Origin: Dermatemys mawii
Lineage: Eukaryota; Chordata; Testudines; Dermatemydidae
Length of the DNA stretch: 64,000 nt
Direction of reading: 5' to 3'
NCBI GenBank assembly: GCA_007922305.1
Contig: ML677341.1
Location: 72,240,690 to 72,304,689 of the forward strand
This document shows, piece after piece, positions 54,841-64,000 of this stretch. The notes under the pieces are model-generated. The model did no database searches and was not told the DNA's origin. It saw only the letters and a list, made by a program, of their open reading frames with translations. Within the stretch, counting starts at the first letter, position 1, and each line of letters opens with the position of its first letter. A program made the position numbers and the translations under genes.

Positions 54841-55539
54841 TTGGCCCTCACGTCGGAACATGTTAGCCCAGATGCAAGCATTCCTAAAGGAAAGCCCCAC
54901 CCATGTTACTGTGTCCTAGCTGTCTGCACTTTTCCATGTGTGGCTGAGGACATATTCCATGGTTCTTTGTGCTGACATATTCTAGGATTCTTTCCCAATA
55001 AATTATAGGGGAAATCATGGCAATGGAAGATTATCATTCAAGTGATTTTGCTGCATCCTTACTGCAAACAGGTAAATTCTAGCCCAAGTTAAAGCAGAGC
55101 TCAAACTCTAATCCCATCCCCCCTCTCCAGTTAAGTAAAATATCCTGGGTTTAAATCACCTCCAAATCCAGGTCATTCTGGGTGGTAGTAGTCATGGGGA
55201 GAGTTGGGCAAGAGCCCAAATTAACTATGCAGTGAATGAAGACCTACCCAAAGAGAAAATATGATATAATTTCTTAGTAGACATTTAATACACACAAAAC
55301 ATTAAGTTGTATTTAAAATACTTATGAAATTTTAAGCAGCTCTATTAAATGGTAAAACTACTAGCCCCTATGCTACCTCCCCCACTACATTGCTGTTACA
55401 TATATTTAAATGCAAGATTTCAACATAACATTTACAATTCTATACTTTACTAGCCATATTCCTTTCTGATCTTCTTTCAGAGATTCCTCAGTCTCTGTAG
55501 TGTAGTCATAACATGAAGGCTATGTCATTTCGATTTTTC
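54841..55539. other. No gene recognised
   Basis: AT-rich sequence; the part next to 54840 may be decayed Harbinger, the rest looks unique. Confidence 0.4.
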
Positions 55540-55960
55540 AGAGCTTTTCAGTCACCTCAGAACACGACTTGGGTCAAGGTGTCCACTGTGGTCTCAACTG
55601 CCAAATCGAAATCTGTCAGTGGCAATCTCATGGCGCAATGAGTGGTCTGCAAAAGACTTATGGAATGGTTTCCTTGCCACTGATCCAACCATTCAACTGC
55701 CAGAATTTGATATGCCATGTGACCTTTGGACTCAGTTGAACAGGTTCCAAACTGGCCAACGAATAAGCGCAGCCAACCTCTACACATGGGGCCTGTGCGA
55801 CGACCCATTTTCTCAATGTGGCCTCCAACAGTCAGTGGTGCATGTTGTTGAGTGTCAACTGACTAGATATTGTGGTGGCCTTAGGGCTCTTCATTCTGCT
55901 GATGAAGCTGCTGTTGAGTGACTCAGCAAGCACTAAGGAACTTGGAAAAGAACTCAGACG
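55540..55960 (+). pseudogene. Non-LTR retrotransposon ORF2 C-terminus
   Basis: The frame at 55619-55921 reads LWNGFLATDPTIQLPEFDMP, then QLNRFQTGQRISAANLYTWG and LCDDPFSQCG, LQQSVVHVVECQLTRY, ending LRALHSADEAAVEW. The order 'LNR.RTG....A..L..WGL.....C.CG..Q...H....CP......GG...LH' is the C-terminal zinc-knuckle-like region of several LINE clades. Here the second Cys of CDCG-type text is kept (QCG), the third is C in ECQL. One uninterrupted 100-codon frame. The RT itself was not found upstream. Confidence 0.6.
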
Positions 55961-57189
55961 GCATTTTTCCGCAATGCTTAAAAGTCTTGTCAGCAAACAA
56001 AAGTCTGGGGATCCTCACAGCTAGCAGCAATTCAGTCTCTGGGCTAATAATTGACTGCTCTCTTCAGATGCTGATTAAATAAAGATCTATAGCCTGTATC
56101 CAAAGTGGCACAGGTGTTGGGATCAATGTATACACGACATCTATTCCCTAGATGTCTATAAGGCTCTCTTTAGGGCATTATCCTTTCCCCATGGCCTCTT
56201 GCCCATGTACAAGCCTTTTTCTCACTGAGGTCTGCCCTGTGTTCACTTTAACTGGGACAAAATTTAACATGATGTTAACAAACCACTTCTCACAGCAGAT
56301 GTACTCAGCTCTAGCAAGCCTGGGGACAAAGTAAACCCTGGATGTGGAGGGGGGTAGGGAGGCAGGTGGAGCTTGGTGAAGAGGGTGGTGAGCCTGGGGC
56401 TGAAATCTGAAGCCCTGTGCCCAGGGGCTGGAGCCCAAATTCCCGCAGCTGGAGCCTACTGCTTGCTACCCAAGGGCTGAAGTCTGACCCTACTGCCTCT
56501 GGAAAGGTGAGGAACTCACTGACTGCCTGCTCCTCCGGTGTTTGTGTTTCCAGAGGGGTGCCATGCACAATCCCTGCTAGGAGCCCTGAGGGTGGGGCCA
56601 CTGCTTTGTCTCCCCGCCCCCAATCGCTGCCAAGTAGGCTGTGGCCACAAGAGAAGCCCCTGGTGGCCGAGTTTAAAGTCATTGGAATAGATACATAGAA
56701 GTTCTATAACCTCTAAGGGTGACATGTTTCCCCTCTGTGTCTATAAACCACTGTGGGCCACACAAGGTGGTACAGGTATGAGGATCCAGCTGTCAGCAGA
56801 TTCCTCTCTTACTCTTGTCTCGCTCAGCCACTCAATCCATTGGGCGATCTTTAACTCCTATATTTAATTTTAAAACTTCCCTCGAACTCCTTCCCCCAGA
56901 TCTCTGTTTGTCTCCGCTCTCAAATGTGAATGTGTGGAAACTGAAGTAATGTTTTCCCTAAACGAAAACTTCTTATACAGCTTCAGAAACTGCCATGCCC
57001 TATTTATGGATATTTTTAGACCCCTGTTGCCTTGCCCTCCAAACATATACAAAGCCAGCTGATTCAACTAAAATCCATATGTCCTCCCCATGGCTTCTCT
57101 CCCTTTTGGAGGTGTATGTGTGTAAAAATAAAAATTCAATATCACAGTATAAAGCATTGAAGGGTATGTTTGTGTTCAGTATGAACAGT
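55961..57189. other. No gene or repeat recognised
   Basis: Unique-looking sequence. A 123-codon minus-strand ORF at 56311-56682 and its plus-strand mirror (56417-56698) lie in a GC-richer patch and show no domain. Confidence 0.4.
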
Positions 57190-57472
57190 GTGTTATTTGG
57201 AAGATGTATTTGTATAGGGAGGCATGCTGTGGCTCACCACCCTAGGAACATGCTGGAACATTCTGGAATCATTCACCACCCAGGGAGAGGAAGGAGTGAG
57301 CTCACCATGTGGAGTGAAAGGGAGATGATTTTGGCTGGAGAGACTCTGGCTGCTTCTGGTTAGCAGGGGCTCTCCCTCCCTATGCACATTGTATTGAATT
57401 GCATTGAATAAAATATCAAAAACCCTTGATTCTGCCTGGCCTCTGACTTACTGGGAACCGCAAAATCCCAAC
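57190..57472 (+). repeat. Possible LTR end
   Basis: The stretch has a polyadenylation signal AATAAA (57406-57411) followed by 'CCCTTGATTCTGCCTGGCCT' and 'CTGACTTACTGGGAACCGCA', ending 'AAATCCCAACA'. The layout (signal, short R/U5-like part, CA end) resembles the 3' part of a retrovirus-like LTR. No matching start or duplication was found. Confidence 0.3.
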
Positions 57473-57677
57473 AGCATGTATAAAGTATAAAACATATAAC
57501 CATACAGGTGTTGCTACCCTGTCAAGGAACAGAATTTTCATCAGTATAATCTGTATTTGACTGAGGATCCAGATATTGGTACTATGTTTATAGCATAACT
57601 ACTCATTTAAATATTTTTCCACTCAAACTGGAACGGGAACTTATTTTCTCATATCCATAGTAAACAGGACATATTTC

Positions 57678-58307
57678 AGAAGTGACAAAGAGCCTGTGGC
57701 ACCTTAAAGACTAACTGAAATTTTTTCAGAGCATGAGCTTTCGTGGGCTAATACCCACTTCGTCGGATGCATGCAGTGGAAGNNNNNNNNNNNNNNNNNN
57801 NNNNNNNNNNNNNNNNNNNNNNNNNNNNNNNNNNNNNNNNNNNNNNNNNNNNNNNNNNNNNNNNNNNNNNNNNNNNNNNNNNNNNNNNNNNNNNNNNNNN
57901 NNNNNNNNNNNNNNNNNNNNNNNNNNNNNNNNNNNNNNNNNNNNNNNNNNNNNNNNNNNNNNNNNNNNNNNNNNNNNNNNNNNNNNNNNNNNNNNNNNNN
58001 NNNNNNNNNNNNNNNNNNNNNNNNNNNNNNNNNNNNNNNNNNNNNNNNNNNNNNNNNNNNNNNNNNNNNNNNNNNNNNNNNNNNNNNNNNNNNNNNNNNN
58101 NNNNNNNNNNNNNNNNNNNNNNNNNNNNNNNNNNNNNNNNNNNNNNNNNNNNNNNNNNNNNNNNNNNNNNNNNNNNNNNNNNTCCGACGAAGTGGGTATT
58201 AGCCCACGAAAGCTCATGCTCTGAAAAAATTTCAGTTAGTCTTTAAGGTGCCACAGGACTCTTTGTCACTTCTGCAATTCCAGACTAACACGGCTACCCC
58301 TCTGATT
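57678..58307. mobile_element. Penelope-like foldback insertion (contains a gap)
   Basis: Flanked by a perfect 13-bp duplication, CAGGACATATTTC (57665-57677 and 58308-58320). The left arm (57678-57782) and the right arm (58183-58307) are inverted copies of the tail, each with 'ATCCGACGAAGTGGGTATTA' or its complement. The middle is unknown (400 N). Subfamily as in copy A (TGAAATTTTTTCAGAGCATG). Confidence 0.85.
57783..58182. other. Assembly gap, 400 N
   Basis: Exactly 400 unknown bases between the two inverted arms of the Penelope insertion. Confidence 0.95.
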
Positions 58308-58320
58308 CAGGACATATTTC

Positions 58321-58624
58321 TGCATTGGTCTGGTATTGTATATATTTGATAAGCAAAATATGAGATACTAAGAAAAACAGAAAACTAGCAATTGCAAAAC
58401 ATACTCTAGTTCACCATAGTAATGCTCAGCATATGTACAACGCTTTACATTTCAAAAATCTACATTAGGTACTGCATTTTGTTTGAAGGTAAGATAAATT
58501 CAGACTTCTAGTCATGCAAGTCAGGAAAGATCCCTACTATGGCAGGATGCGTAGCAGGCATCAAGACAGAGAAACCCAGGGATGTGTCAGGGGTAGAATG
58601 AATACAGGAACTCCATACTGGTTT
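58321..58624. other. No gene or repeat recognised
   Basis: AT-rich unique-looking sequence. Confidence 0.4.
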
Positions 58625-58760
58625 CTGCTTCTGGCTGCCAGTGATTTGCTGTGTGACCTTGCATAAATCACTTAACCTTGCTGCTGTTTATTATGCAGTA
58701 ATAATGTGCTCAACGCTGTACAAGGCAGTAACTACAGGCAGCTCCTGCCCGGAAGAGGCT
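58625..58760 (+). repeat. MIR-like ancient SINE fragment (probable)
   Basis: 'CAGTGATTTGCTGTGTGACC' with 'TTGCATAAATCACTTAACCT' matches the centre of MIR-type SINEs. The tail part is not convincing. Confidence 0.45.
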
Positions 58761-58959
58761 AGAGGACATTTTCTGCTCTGTAAAACAAGATCAACAACTT
58801 ACCAGGGAGTAACCTGGAACGTAGCTAGGAGGGCTGCTATACTGTCTGTTGAGGACATTGCATGCTTCCAGAGGAAAGGGACAAGGGTCTCTGGGGGATG
58901 CTGCTGCTATAAGATGTGAGATACAGAACTAATGCTTCCTACACATGCTGGTGGAGCTG

Positions 58960-59215
58960 CTTTGCTCCCCTGCCCAACACCCCCCTCACCTCTGCCAGGC
59001 ACAGCCCAGATGCCCACCTAAACTCTGTGCCCCTCCCCCACCCTCCTCCTTCTCTGCTCCCCTTCCCACCCGATCCTAGCCCCCTTTCCCCTCCCCACCC
59101 CTACCTGACTCTGCACCCCAACTGTAGCCCCTTCCTTAGCCTACCCCACCCTGACTCTGCACCTACTCTCACCCCAACTCTCCATCCCTTTCCCTGCCCA
59201 CCCATAATTGTAGTC
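58960..59215 (+). repeat. C/T-rich tract with minisatellite-like units
   Basis: Low-complexity 'CCCTCCCCACCCCTACC' and 'TGACTCTGCACC' units, directly upstream of the CpG island. Possibly related to the C-rich array at 52030-52375. Confidence 0.6.
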
Positions 59216-59535
59216 CCCTGACAGCCATGGCCCCATATGCCACTACTCCAAAAGGCACCTCCTTTCCCCCCGGGACACTCCCCCGCAGCCGCCCAGGCAG
59301 GGGCATTTGCAGCCTCAGATACGCTGCCGGTATCACAGCCCCGGGACTACAGCGGGGCGCCCCTTTGCCAGGCAGGGACTGATCACGGTCGTAAGCGGCC
59401 AACCTCAACCCGCGCCGCGTGCTGCCGCGTTCCACCTTAAATCCCAGCCAGCGCTTGTACTTCACCTCCAGTAACCTTCCGCGGCCACCCGAGAGGAGGC
59501 GGAGCCACACGCTCCTTTAAATAATACTGCGGCTG

Positions 59536-59664
59536 ATTTGCATGGCACCAAGATGGCCGACGCTCGGATTGGCCAACGACGAAGCAGCCCCCGCGGCCGC
59601 TCCCTGATCCCACAGAGGGGCGTGGCCAATGGTCAGAGGGCGGGGATGTGGGCCTCATTTGCAT
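59536..59664 (+). promoter_or_regulatory. Cluster of octamer, YY1, CCAAT and GC-box motifs
   Basis: Within 129 bp: ATTTGCAT twice in the same direction and 121 bp apart, CAAGATGGCCG, ATTGG, CCAAT, GGGGCGTGGCC and GGGCGGGG. The octamer binds POU-domain factors; YY1 at this motif often marks transcription starts of TATA-less genes. Whether they act here is inference. Confidence 0.6.
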
Positions 59665-59955
59665 AACGGCCCGGCGCGTGCAGCCGGGGAAAGGCGGCCG
59701 TACGGGGTTCTGTTTTTGAATCTGCGGCGGAAGCGGCGAGAGACGGGAGCGCGAGCGCTGAGGCTGCGGCGGGATTCACGGACACAGGTACAGGACCGGA
59801 TGCGACCCCGGGCTTGTTTTGTCCCGACAGCGGCTGCACTTCAGCGTGAACCCTGCCGCGCGGTATCAGTGCAGCGCGCATGCGTTGAAGCCGCAGCGAT
59901 GCAAACGGGTGAACTGCATGGGAGCACGTGACTGAGCGCCAGTGCAGCCTTCTCC

Positions 59956-59965
59956 GCGCATGCGC
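59956..59965. promoter_or_regulatory. NRF1-type palindrome
   Basis: GCGCATGCGC, the perfect NRF1 consensus palindrome. A near-copy, GCGCATGCG, is at 59876-59884. NRF1 pairs are frequent in CpG-island promoters of housekeeping genes. Confidence 0.65.
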
Positions 59966-60037
59966 ATTGCTGTTTCCTGCGCTGAGGTTGCTGCAGATGG
60001 AGAGTGGGTAACAAGGGCGCCTCCTTCTTCCCTTCAG

Positions 60038-60076
60038 ATGCGGGAGCTTCTCTGTAGGGGCTGTCGCAAGGCACAG
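60038..60076 (+). CDS. Possible 39-nt exon (splice acceptor and donor on either side)
   Basis: The bases before 60038 form a pyrimidine tract ending in CAG (CTCCTTCTTCCCTTCAG), a good acceptor; the bases after 60076 are GTAGGTG, a strong donor, preceded by CACAG. The exon starts with ATG and encodes MRELLCRGCRKAQ in phase 0. With the donor at 59787 it would be separated by a 250-bp intron. It could equally be part of a longer first exon using only the 60076 donor. No family is recognised from 13 residues. Confidence 0.35.
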
Positions 60077-61669
60077 GTAGGTGCGAGATGGGCGGGGCGT
60101 AGCTGGCTCTCTGCACTGATGCCCTGAGGCCAGCATCATTCAGGGAACAACAAGCAGATACTTCTAACTCCTGCTGGGTACAGGGTACTGGAAGTTGTAG
60201 CCAAAGACTTCTGCCCTTGCCCTTATGCATGGGACCAGGAAGGAGTTTTCCTGCACCTTGTGCTAAGGCTTGTGGGGAGTAACCTGGAGGGAGGGCAGCA
60301 ATTAGTGAAGGTGGCTGTGAGCCGTTAGTGATGGGTCAAGATGTGCAAGTGTCAAAAAAGGTCTCAAAAGAAAGTGTTTCCAGGTTTATTTCTGATCTGG
60401 TAAGAGTATTATGCATGCAGGTGTAGATGCATTTATAAATGCCATGGGGAGGGGTCCTGGGTGTCTTACTGATCTTTGGAAGTGTCCAGGAGAAAATCAT
60501 TCCTATTGTTAAACTCCTTAATACCTCAATATGAGTTACCATCAGTAAGTATTTTGAGAAGATTGTTGTGGCAGAGGTTAATTTACTAAAAATTAGGGCA
60601 TTTCCACATATGCTTTTTTTTAAGTTGCGCCATTGGTATTGTGCAGTAGTCTTGGTGAACTAACCAAACAACAGAATTCCTGCCTCAAGTGTAGTGAGGC
60701 CCACATAGAACAAATGATGAGACACACAACAAACTGTCAGGCAGTAAAATTAAGCCATAGCCTTCATACATAAAGCACAGGGTTCCAAGTTTTAGAATTA
60801 ATCTTTTAACTCATATATGTTCAAAAATATGTTGTAATTTTGTGACATGGCAAGCATGTTAAAAGTATTGCAGTTGTCTTCATTCTTTATTTCTCCTAGT
60901 TGGTATATTTCTTCCCGATCACATTTTTAATCCTTGTCAGATATTCTAGTAAGGATATTGTTATTGGCTCTGGTGTTGTATAATATTTCCTGTTATTATA
61001 CTGCTCATGTGACTTGTTTGATAACATTCTTCAGGTGTAAAGATGTCGGTTAAAATGGAGGAAGAGAACATAAGCATTGCACACTACAGTGGTGGGGGGA
61101 GAGGCTGTCAAACTTAAAATTGCTACATTCATGCAGCTCCAGATAAACAACGCTTGCATGTCTAGACATCTTAATTAAGTCTGTCTATAATTGTCAGTAA
61201 TAAGACAATACATTAAAAGTAACTATATTATTGATCAATTTTCTCAAGTAAATGTAAGTAAACATAACATTTTTATGAATGATGTACTTTCAACTGAATT
61301 ACTGCATTCAAGAATAGTACAGTACAATTTCTCTTTTGTTGACAAGATATTTTGAATTATTCCATAAGTTCAAATACATCATTGGTATCATATATAAAAT
61401 AACCTAACTGTTCCAAATAAAGCTTTTACAGAGGTTGATATTTGATAGATATTTAGATTCTGCTAGGAAAGGTTGGAGAACATAGTTGTTAATACTTGCT
61501 TAAATATCTCTGATGTCAGTAAGATATAGTGCTAACTAACCAACTAAATAAAATATAGAATTGATCGTAATGTACAAAATAACTATTACATTGTCTAATC
61601 CAAGAATTTCTGTTATGTGGTCCTGTGTGTATATAAACAAAGCATCAGACTGAGGATCAGGAATTCTCT

Positions 61670-61790
61670 AGCTCTAAATTCAGTTCTGCCACTTGCTGTG
61701 TGAACTTGGATATGTAATGTAACTTCTGTCCATTTTCCCATCTGTAAAATGGGAATTAGACTAGTTTACGAGGACATTGTATGAATTTGT
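61670..61790 (+). repeat. MIR-like ancient SINE fragment
   Basis: 'CAGTTCTGCCACTTGCTGTG', 'CTGTCCATTTTCCCATCTGT' and 'AAAATGGGAATTAGACTAG' follow the order of a MIR core. Confidence 0.6.
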
Positions 61791-62008
61791 TTATCATTTG
61801 CACAACAATTTATACAATTATTTAATTCCCAAGTTTCACAATTAAAAAAAAAATCTTGTTGGTCATGGCAATATTTTTCACTTTTGAAAACCTTTTGATA
61901 TTTACAGCCTGTATAAGAATCATATCACTATTTTATGTACTCATGGATCAGGAAAAATGGTTTAAAATTGTTATTCATTTGGAATTACAACTAGCTTTTC
62001 ATACCTAC

Positions 62009-62025
62009 ACACACACACACACACT
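62009..62025. repeat. (CA)n microsatellite
   Basis: Uninterrupted CA repeat of about eight units. Confidence 0.85.
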
Positions 62026-62288
62026 AATAATGCTGTATACGGAAACCTCATTTTGTGTGTGTTGGTACAGTCAGTTTTGTTCTGCTTTAAAAACTGGAAG
62101 ACCTTGAAGCTCAGCCCAAATTGTACTTACCTGTGTTTTGTGCAAAGAAGAATTACCGCTTTAATAGAAATTCATTTGCTTTAAACAGTGTAACAAATAT
62201 TAACAAAGTCCCTATTGAAACAGTTCAAAATGTCACATGTGTTGCTGTGCACACTAATTTAATGTGGGTCTCTTGAATTATAAAGAAG

Positions 62289-62440
62289 GGTGGTTTTCAA
62301 ACTTTTTCATTTTTTTCATTCCACAGACCACAGGTCACACACAACCACTGTTTTATGGGAACATCAACCTTTTGTGGCCTCCCTTAGCCATAGTCTGCAG
62401 ACCCCCAGGGGTCAGCAGACAACGGGTTGAAAATTACTGC
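62289..62440. mobile_element. hAT-type MITE remnant
   Basis: 'GGGTGGTTTTCAAACTTTTT' at the left is mirrored by 'CGGGTTGAAAATTACTGC' at the right. The interior 'TTCCACAGACCACAGGTCAC' and 'CAGACCCCCAGGGGTC' fits the family. No clear duplication. Confidence 0.5.
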
Positions 62441-63524
62441 TCTGGGGAAAAAACTCATCAGAAGTTATGTAGTTGTGGACCTCTTAATTTCTCAGATCTG
62501 AACCATCTAAATGATTTTCATTGAAATGTTAGTTCTGTAGACTTACACACCTCCAATCATTTGTGGCTGCCACATTTAATCTTCAGTGTTTGCCAATTCC
62601 TTCTGCTATTAAGTTGTGTCCATTTCACATACTTAAGCGTCAACTGCAGTGCATTAATTTCACTGTTGGAAGGCCCTCTTTGTAATATTTCCAGCTACCA
62701 AAAGCTTGGAAGCACTAACACTGAAATGTCTGTTTCCCACTTGGTATGGGATGATGCTATAGTCAAGTGTTCAGGCTGGCTGTTGTCATTTTTAAGATTG
62801 AAAATTGTTGAAGAAACTAAAATAAAAAAGAAAAAATTATTTCTTAGTTCACTGAAGCTGCTGTAATTTAAATATGTAAAACAAAACAAACTTTGAAAAT
62901 GTTTATTCACAAATAATTATATTTGAGAAAAAATATTTTTAAAAAACTGAATGGAGTCTTTTAGTGTGGTATATTTTCTTAAAAAATGTTTTCCCCTCTG
63001 TTAGAAGTATAGGCTAATCTTAAATAAAGAATGAGCAGTTGTTATACAACACACTGAATCTTTTTTTTTTTTTTTGTATTCTTGATTTAGTCCTAAGTGG
63101 AGCACAGGATAAGGTACAAGAGGTGAATATAGATGGACTGCTAAAATTAAAAATTTAATTTAAAGTATACTTAACCATTTCCCAAGGCCAGTTTTTCTAT
63201 ATAAAAAGTTAGTAATTAGGTTTAACACTGTGTTTACTAATCAGTAGGAACGGCTATGCCAAAAGTCTTAAGAATATTTACATTTTGAAACTTACTAAGG
63301 AAGTTTCCAAAAGGTACCAAAAATACCATATCAGTAAGTCACTATTATTGAAAATAGCTTGTGGTTTTAATACGTTTTACCCATTTCTCACCCACCTAAT
63401 AATTCTCTGTCATCCTCCAGTCTTGTGGTTATAAAAGCATTTTGTTGCTGTTGAAGACAAGTAGCAACCACTGCCAGAACCTTCAGAATAGTCTTGGGGC
63501 TGAGGAAAGTCCGAGTGGGATTAT

Positions 63525-64000
63525 CTGGGCTTCACAACATCCTCTGGCAAGAAGTTCCACGGGTTGACTCTGTGTGTGTAAAAAATACTTTACTGTGTTT
63601 GTTTTAAACCTGCTACCTATTAATTTTATTTGGTGACCCCATGTTCTTGTATTATGAGAAGGAGTAAATAATACTTCCTTATTTACTTTCTCTACACCAC
63701 TCATGATTTTATAGACCTCTGTCATATTCCCCCCTTAGCTGTCTCTTTTCCAAGCTGAAAAGTCCCAGTTTTATTAATCTTTCTTCACATGGAAGCCGTT
63801 CTATACCTCTGATCATTTTTGTTGCCCTTTTCTGAACCTTTTACAATTCCAGCATACCTTTTTTGAGATGGGGCGACCACATTTGCATGCGATATTCAAG
63901 GTGTGGGGGTACCATGAAGTTATATAGAGGCAATATGATATTTTCTGTCTTATCATCTATCCCTTTCTTGATGATTCCCAACATTCTATTTGCATTTTTG
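63525..64000 (-). mobile_element. CR1 LINE, running off the window
   Basis: The same CR1 3' region as at 45905-47110: on the minus strand [20 protein letters not shown] and [20 protein letters not shown] are readable (63725-63600). The plus-strand text 'AAAGTCCCAGTTTTATTAAT' and 'GAGATGGGGCGACCACATTT' keeps its order to the window edge. The rest of the LINE would lie to the right. Confidence 0.8.

Larger units (their letters stand above)
52446..55100 (+). mobile_element. PIF/Harbinger transposon, copy 3, decayed
   Basis: Plus-strand pieces of the Myb/SANT-type protein (52675-53060 and 53917-54177) and a minus-strand transposase C-terminus (54440-54840) lie tail to tail, the same arrangement as copy 1 but in the opposite direction. 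Termini could not be fixed, so the borders are approximate. Confidence 0.55.
59220..60140 (+). promoter_or_regulatory. CpG island, candidate host gene promoter
   Basis: The CpG frequency and GC content rise sharply between about 59,260 and 60,130 compared with the CpG-poor surroundings, and no repeat is recognised within the core. It holds two octamers ATTTGCAT (59536-59543, 59657-59664), a YY1-type CAAGATGGCCG (59549-59559), ATTGG and CCAAT boxes (59568-59572, 59626-59630), GC/CACCC boxes (59617-59627, 59638-59645) and two NRF1-like sites (59876-59884, 59956-59965). No TATA box is seen. Splice donor-like CAG|GT sites follow at 59787/59788 and 60076/60077, so transcription to the right is the simplest reading. 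The gene itself would lie beyond the window; its identity cannot be given. Confidence 0.7.
60141..63524. other. Intron-like AT-rich sequence with small repeats
   Basis: No ORF with a recognisable domain. It holds a MIR-like piece at about 61670-61790 ('GCCACTTGCTGTGTGAAC', 'CCCATCTGTAAAATGGGAAT'), a (CA)n run at 62009-62025, a hAT remnant at 62289-62440, and a T16-17 run at 63060-63076. Downstream of the CpG island it would be the first intron of the candidate gene. Confidence 0.45.

Noticed and set aside
59554..59666. ORF starting MADARIGQRRSSPRG in the CpG island
   Set aside because: Its ATG is the YY1 motif itself and its codons overlap the CCAAT box, GC boxes and octamer, so promoter DNA is the simpler reading.
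59629..60230. ORFs of 61-168 codons in the CpG island on both strands
   Set aside because: High GC makes long open frames likely by chance; none has a recognisable domain or consistent splice boundaries.
1..64000. CRISPR array, bacterial operon, integron or prophage
   Set aside because: No regular spaced short repeats, no ribosome-binding-site/operon layout; base composition, SINEs and LINEs show vertebrate nuclear DNA.

Overview
The window is vertebrate nuclear DNA, almost certainly from a turtle (probably a cryptodiran). It has no bacterial-style gene packing. It is dominated by mobile elements that I recognise from turtle genomes: CR1 LINEs, a CryI-type tRNA-derived SINE, Penelope-like elements (PLEs) with a GIY-YIG endonuclease, PIF/Harbinger transposons and their MITEs, hAT-type MITEs with 8-bp target duplications, a DIRS tyrosine-recombinase relic and LTR fragments. 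The organism call rests on remembered repeat families; no database search was possible.

Layout. 1-18 kb: mostly unique sequence with scattered MITEs and SINEs, a 157-bp Penelope hairpin (4975-5131), a GC-rich foldback element (6595-7361) and several hAT MITEs. 18.4-22.7 kb: a Harbinger transposon whose transposase gene was split by a Penelope insertion. 23-24.3 kb: CR1. 26.6-30 kb: a decayed second Harbinger and a 5'-truncated Penelope. 31-36 kb: Tigger-like MITE, CryI SINE with a nested hAT, Harbinger-type MITE with a nested Penelope hairpin, solo LTR, old LINE. 38.6-41.6 kb: gag-like fragment, a DIRS relic split by a hAT, and an old Penelope tail. 41.6-44.2 kb: an LTR carrying a large Penelope copy with an intact RT-C-terminal/endonuclease frame and an inverted 5' part. 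45-47 kb: another Penelope foldback and a CR1. 47.1-49.7 kb: a broken gene of unknown role, interrupted by two repeats. 51.7-56 kb: C-rich element, third Harbinger relic, LINE C-terminus. 57.7-58.3 kb: Penelope foldback. 59.2-60.1 kb: a CpG-island promoter with octamer, YY1, CCAAT, GC-box and NRF1-like sites and a possible 39-nt exon. 60.1-63.5 kb: intron-like sequence. 63.5-64 kb: CR1 running off the edge.

No complete host protein-coding gene can be supported. The only credible host functional element is the CpG island near 59.2-60.1 kb, which looks like the start of a gene transcribed rightwards out of the window. The most distinctive signal is the series of Penelope insertions with foldback (inverted tail-to-tail) ends and 10-17-bp target duplications. 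All three assembly gaps, each exactly 400 N, lie inside such insertions.
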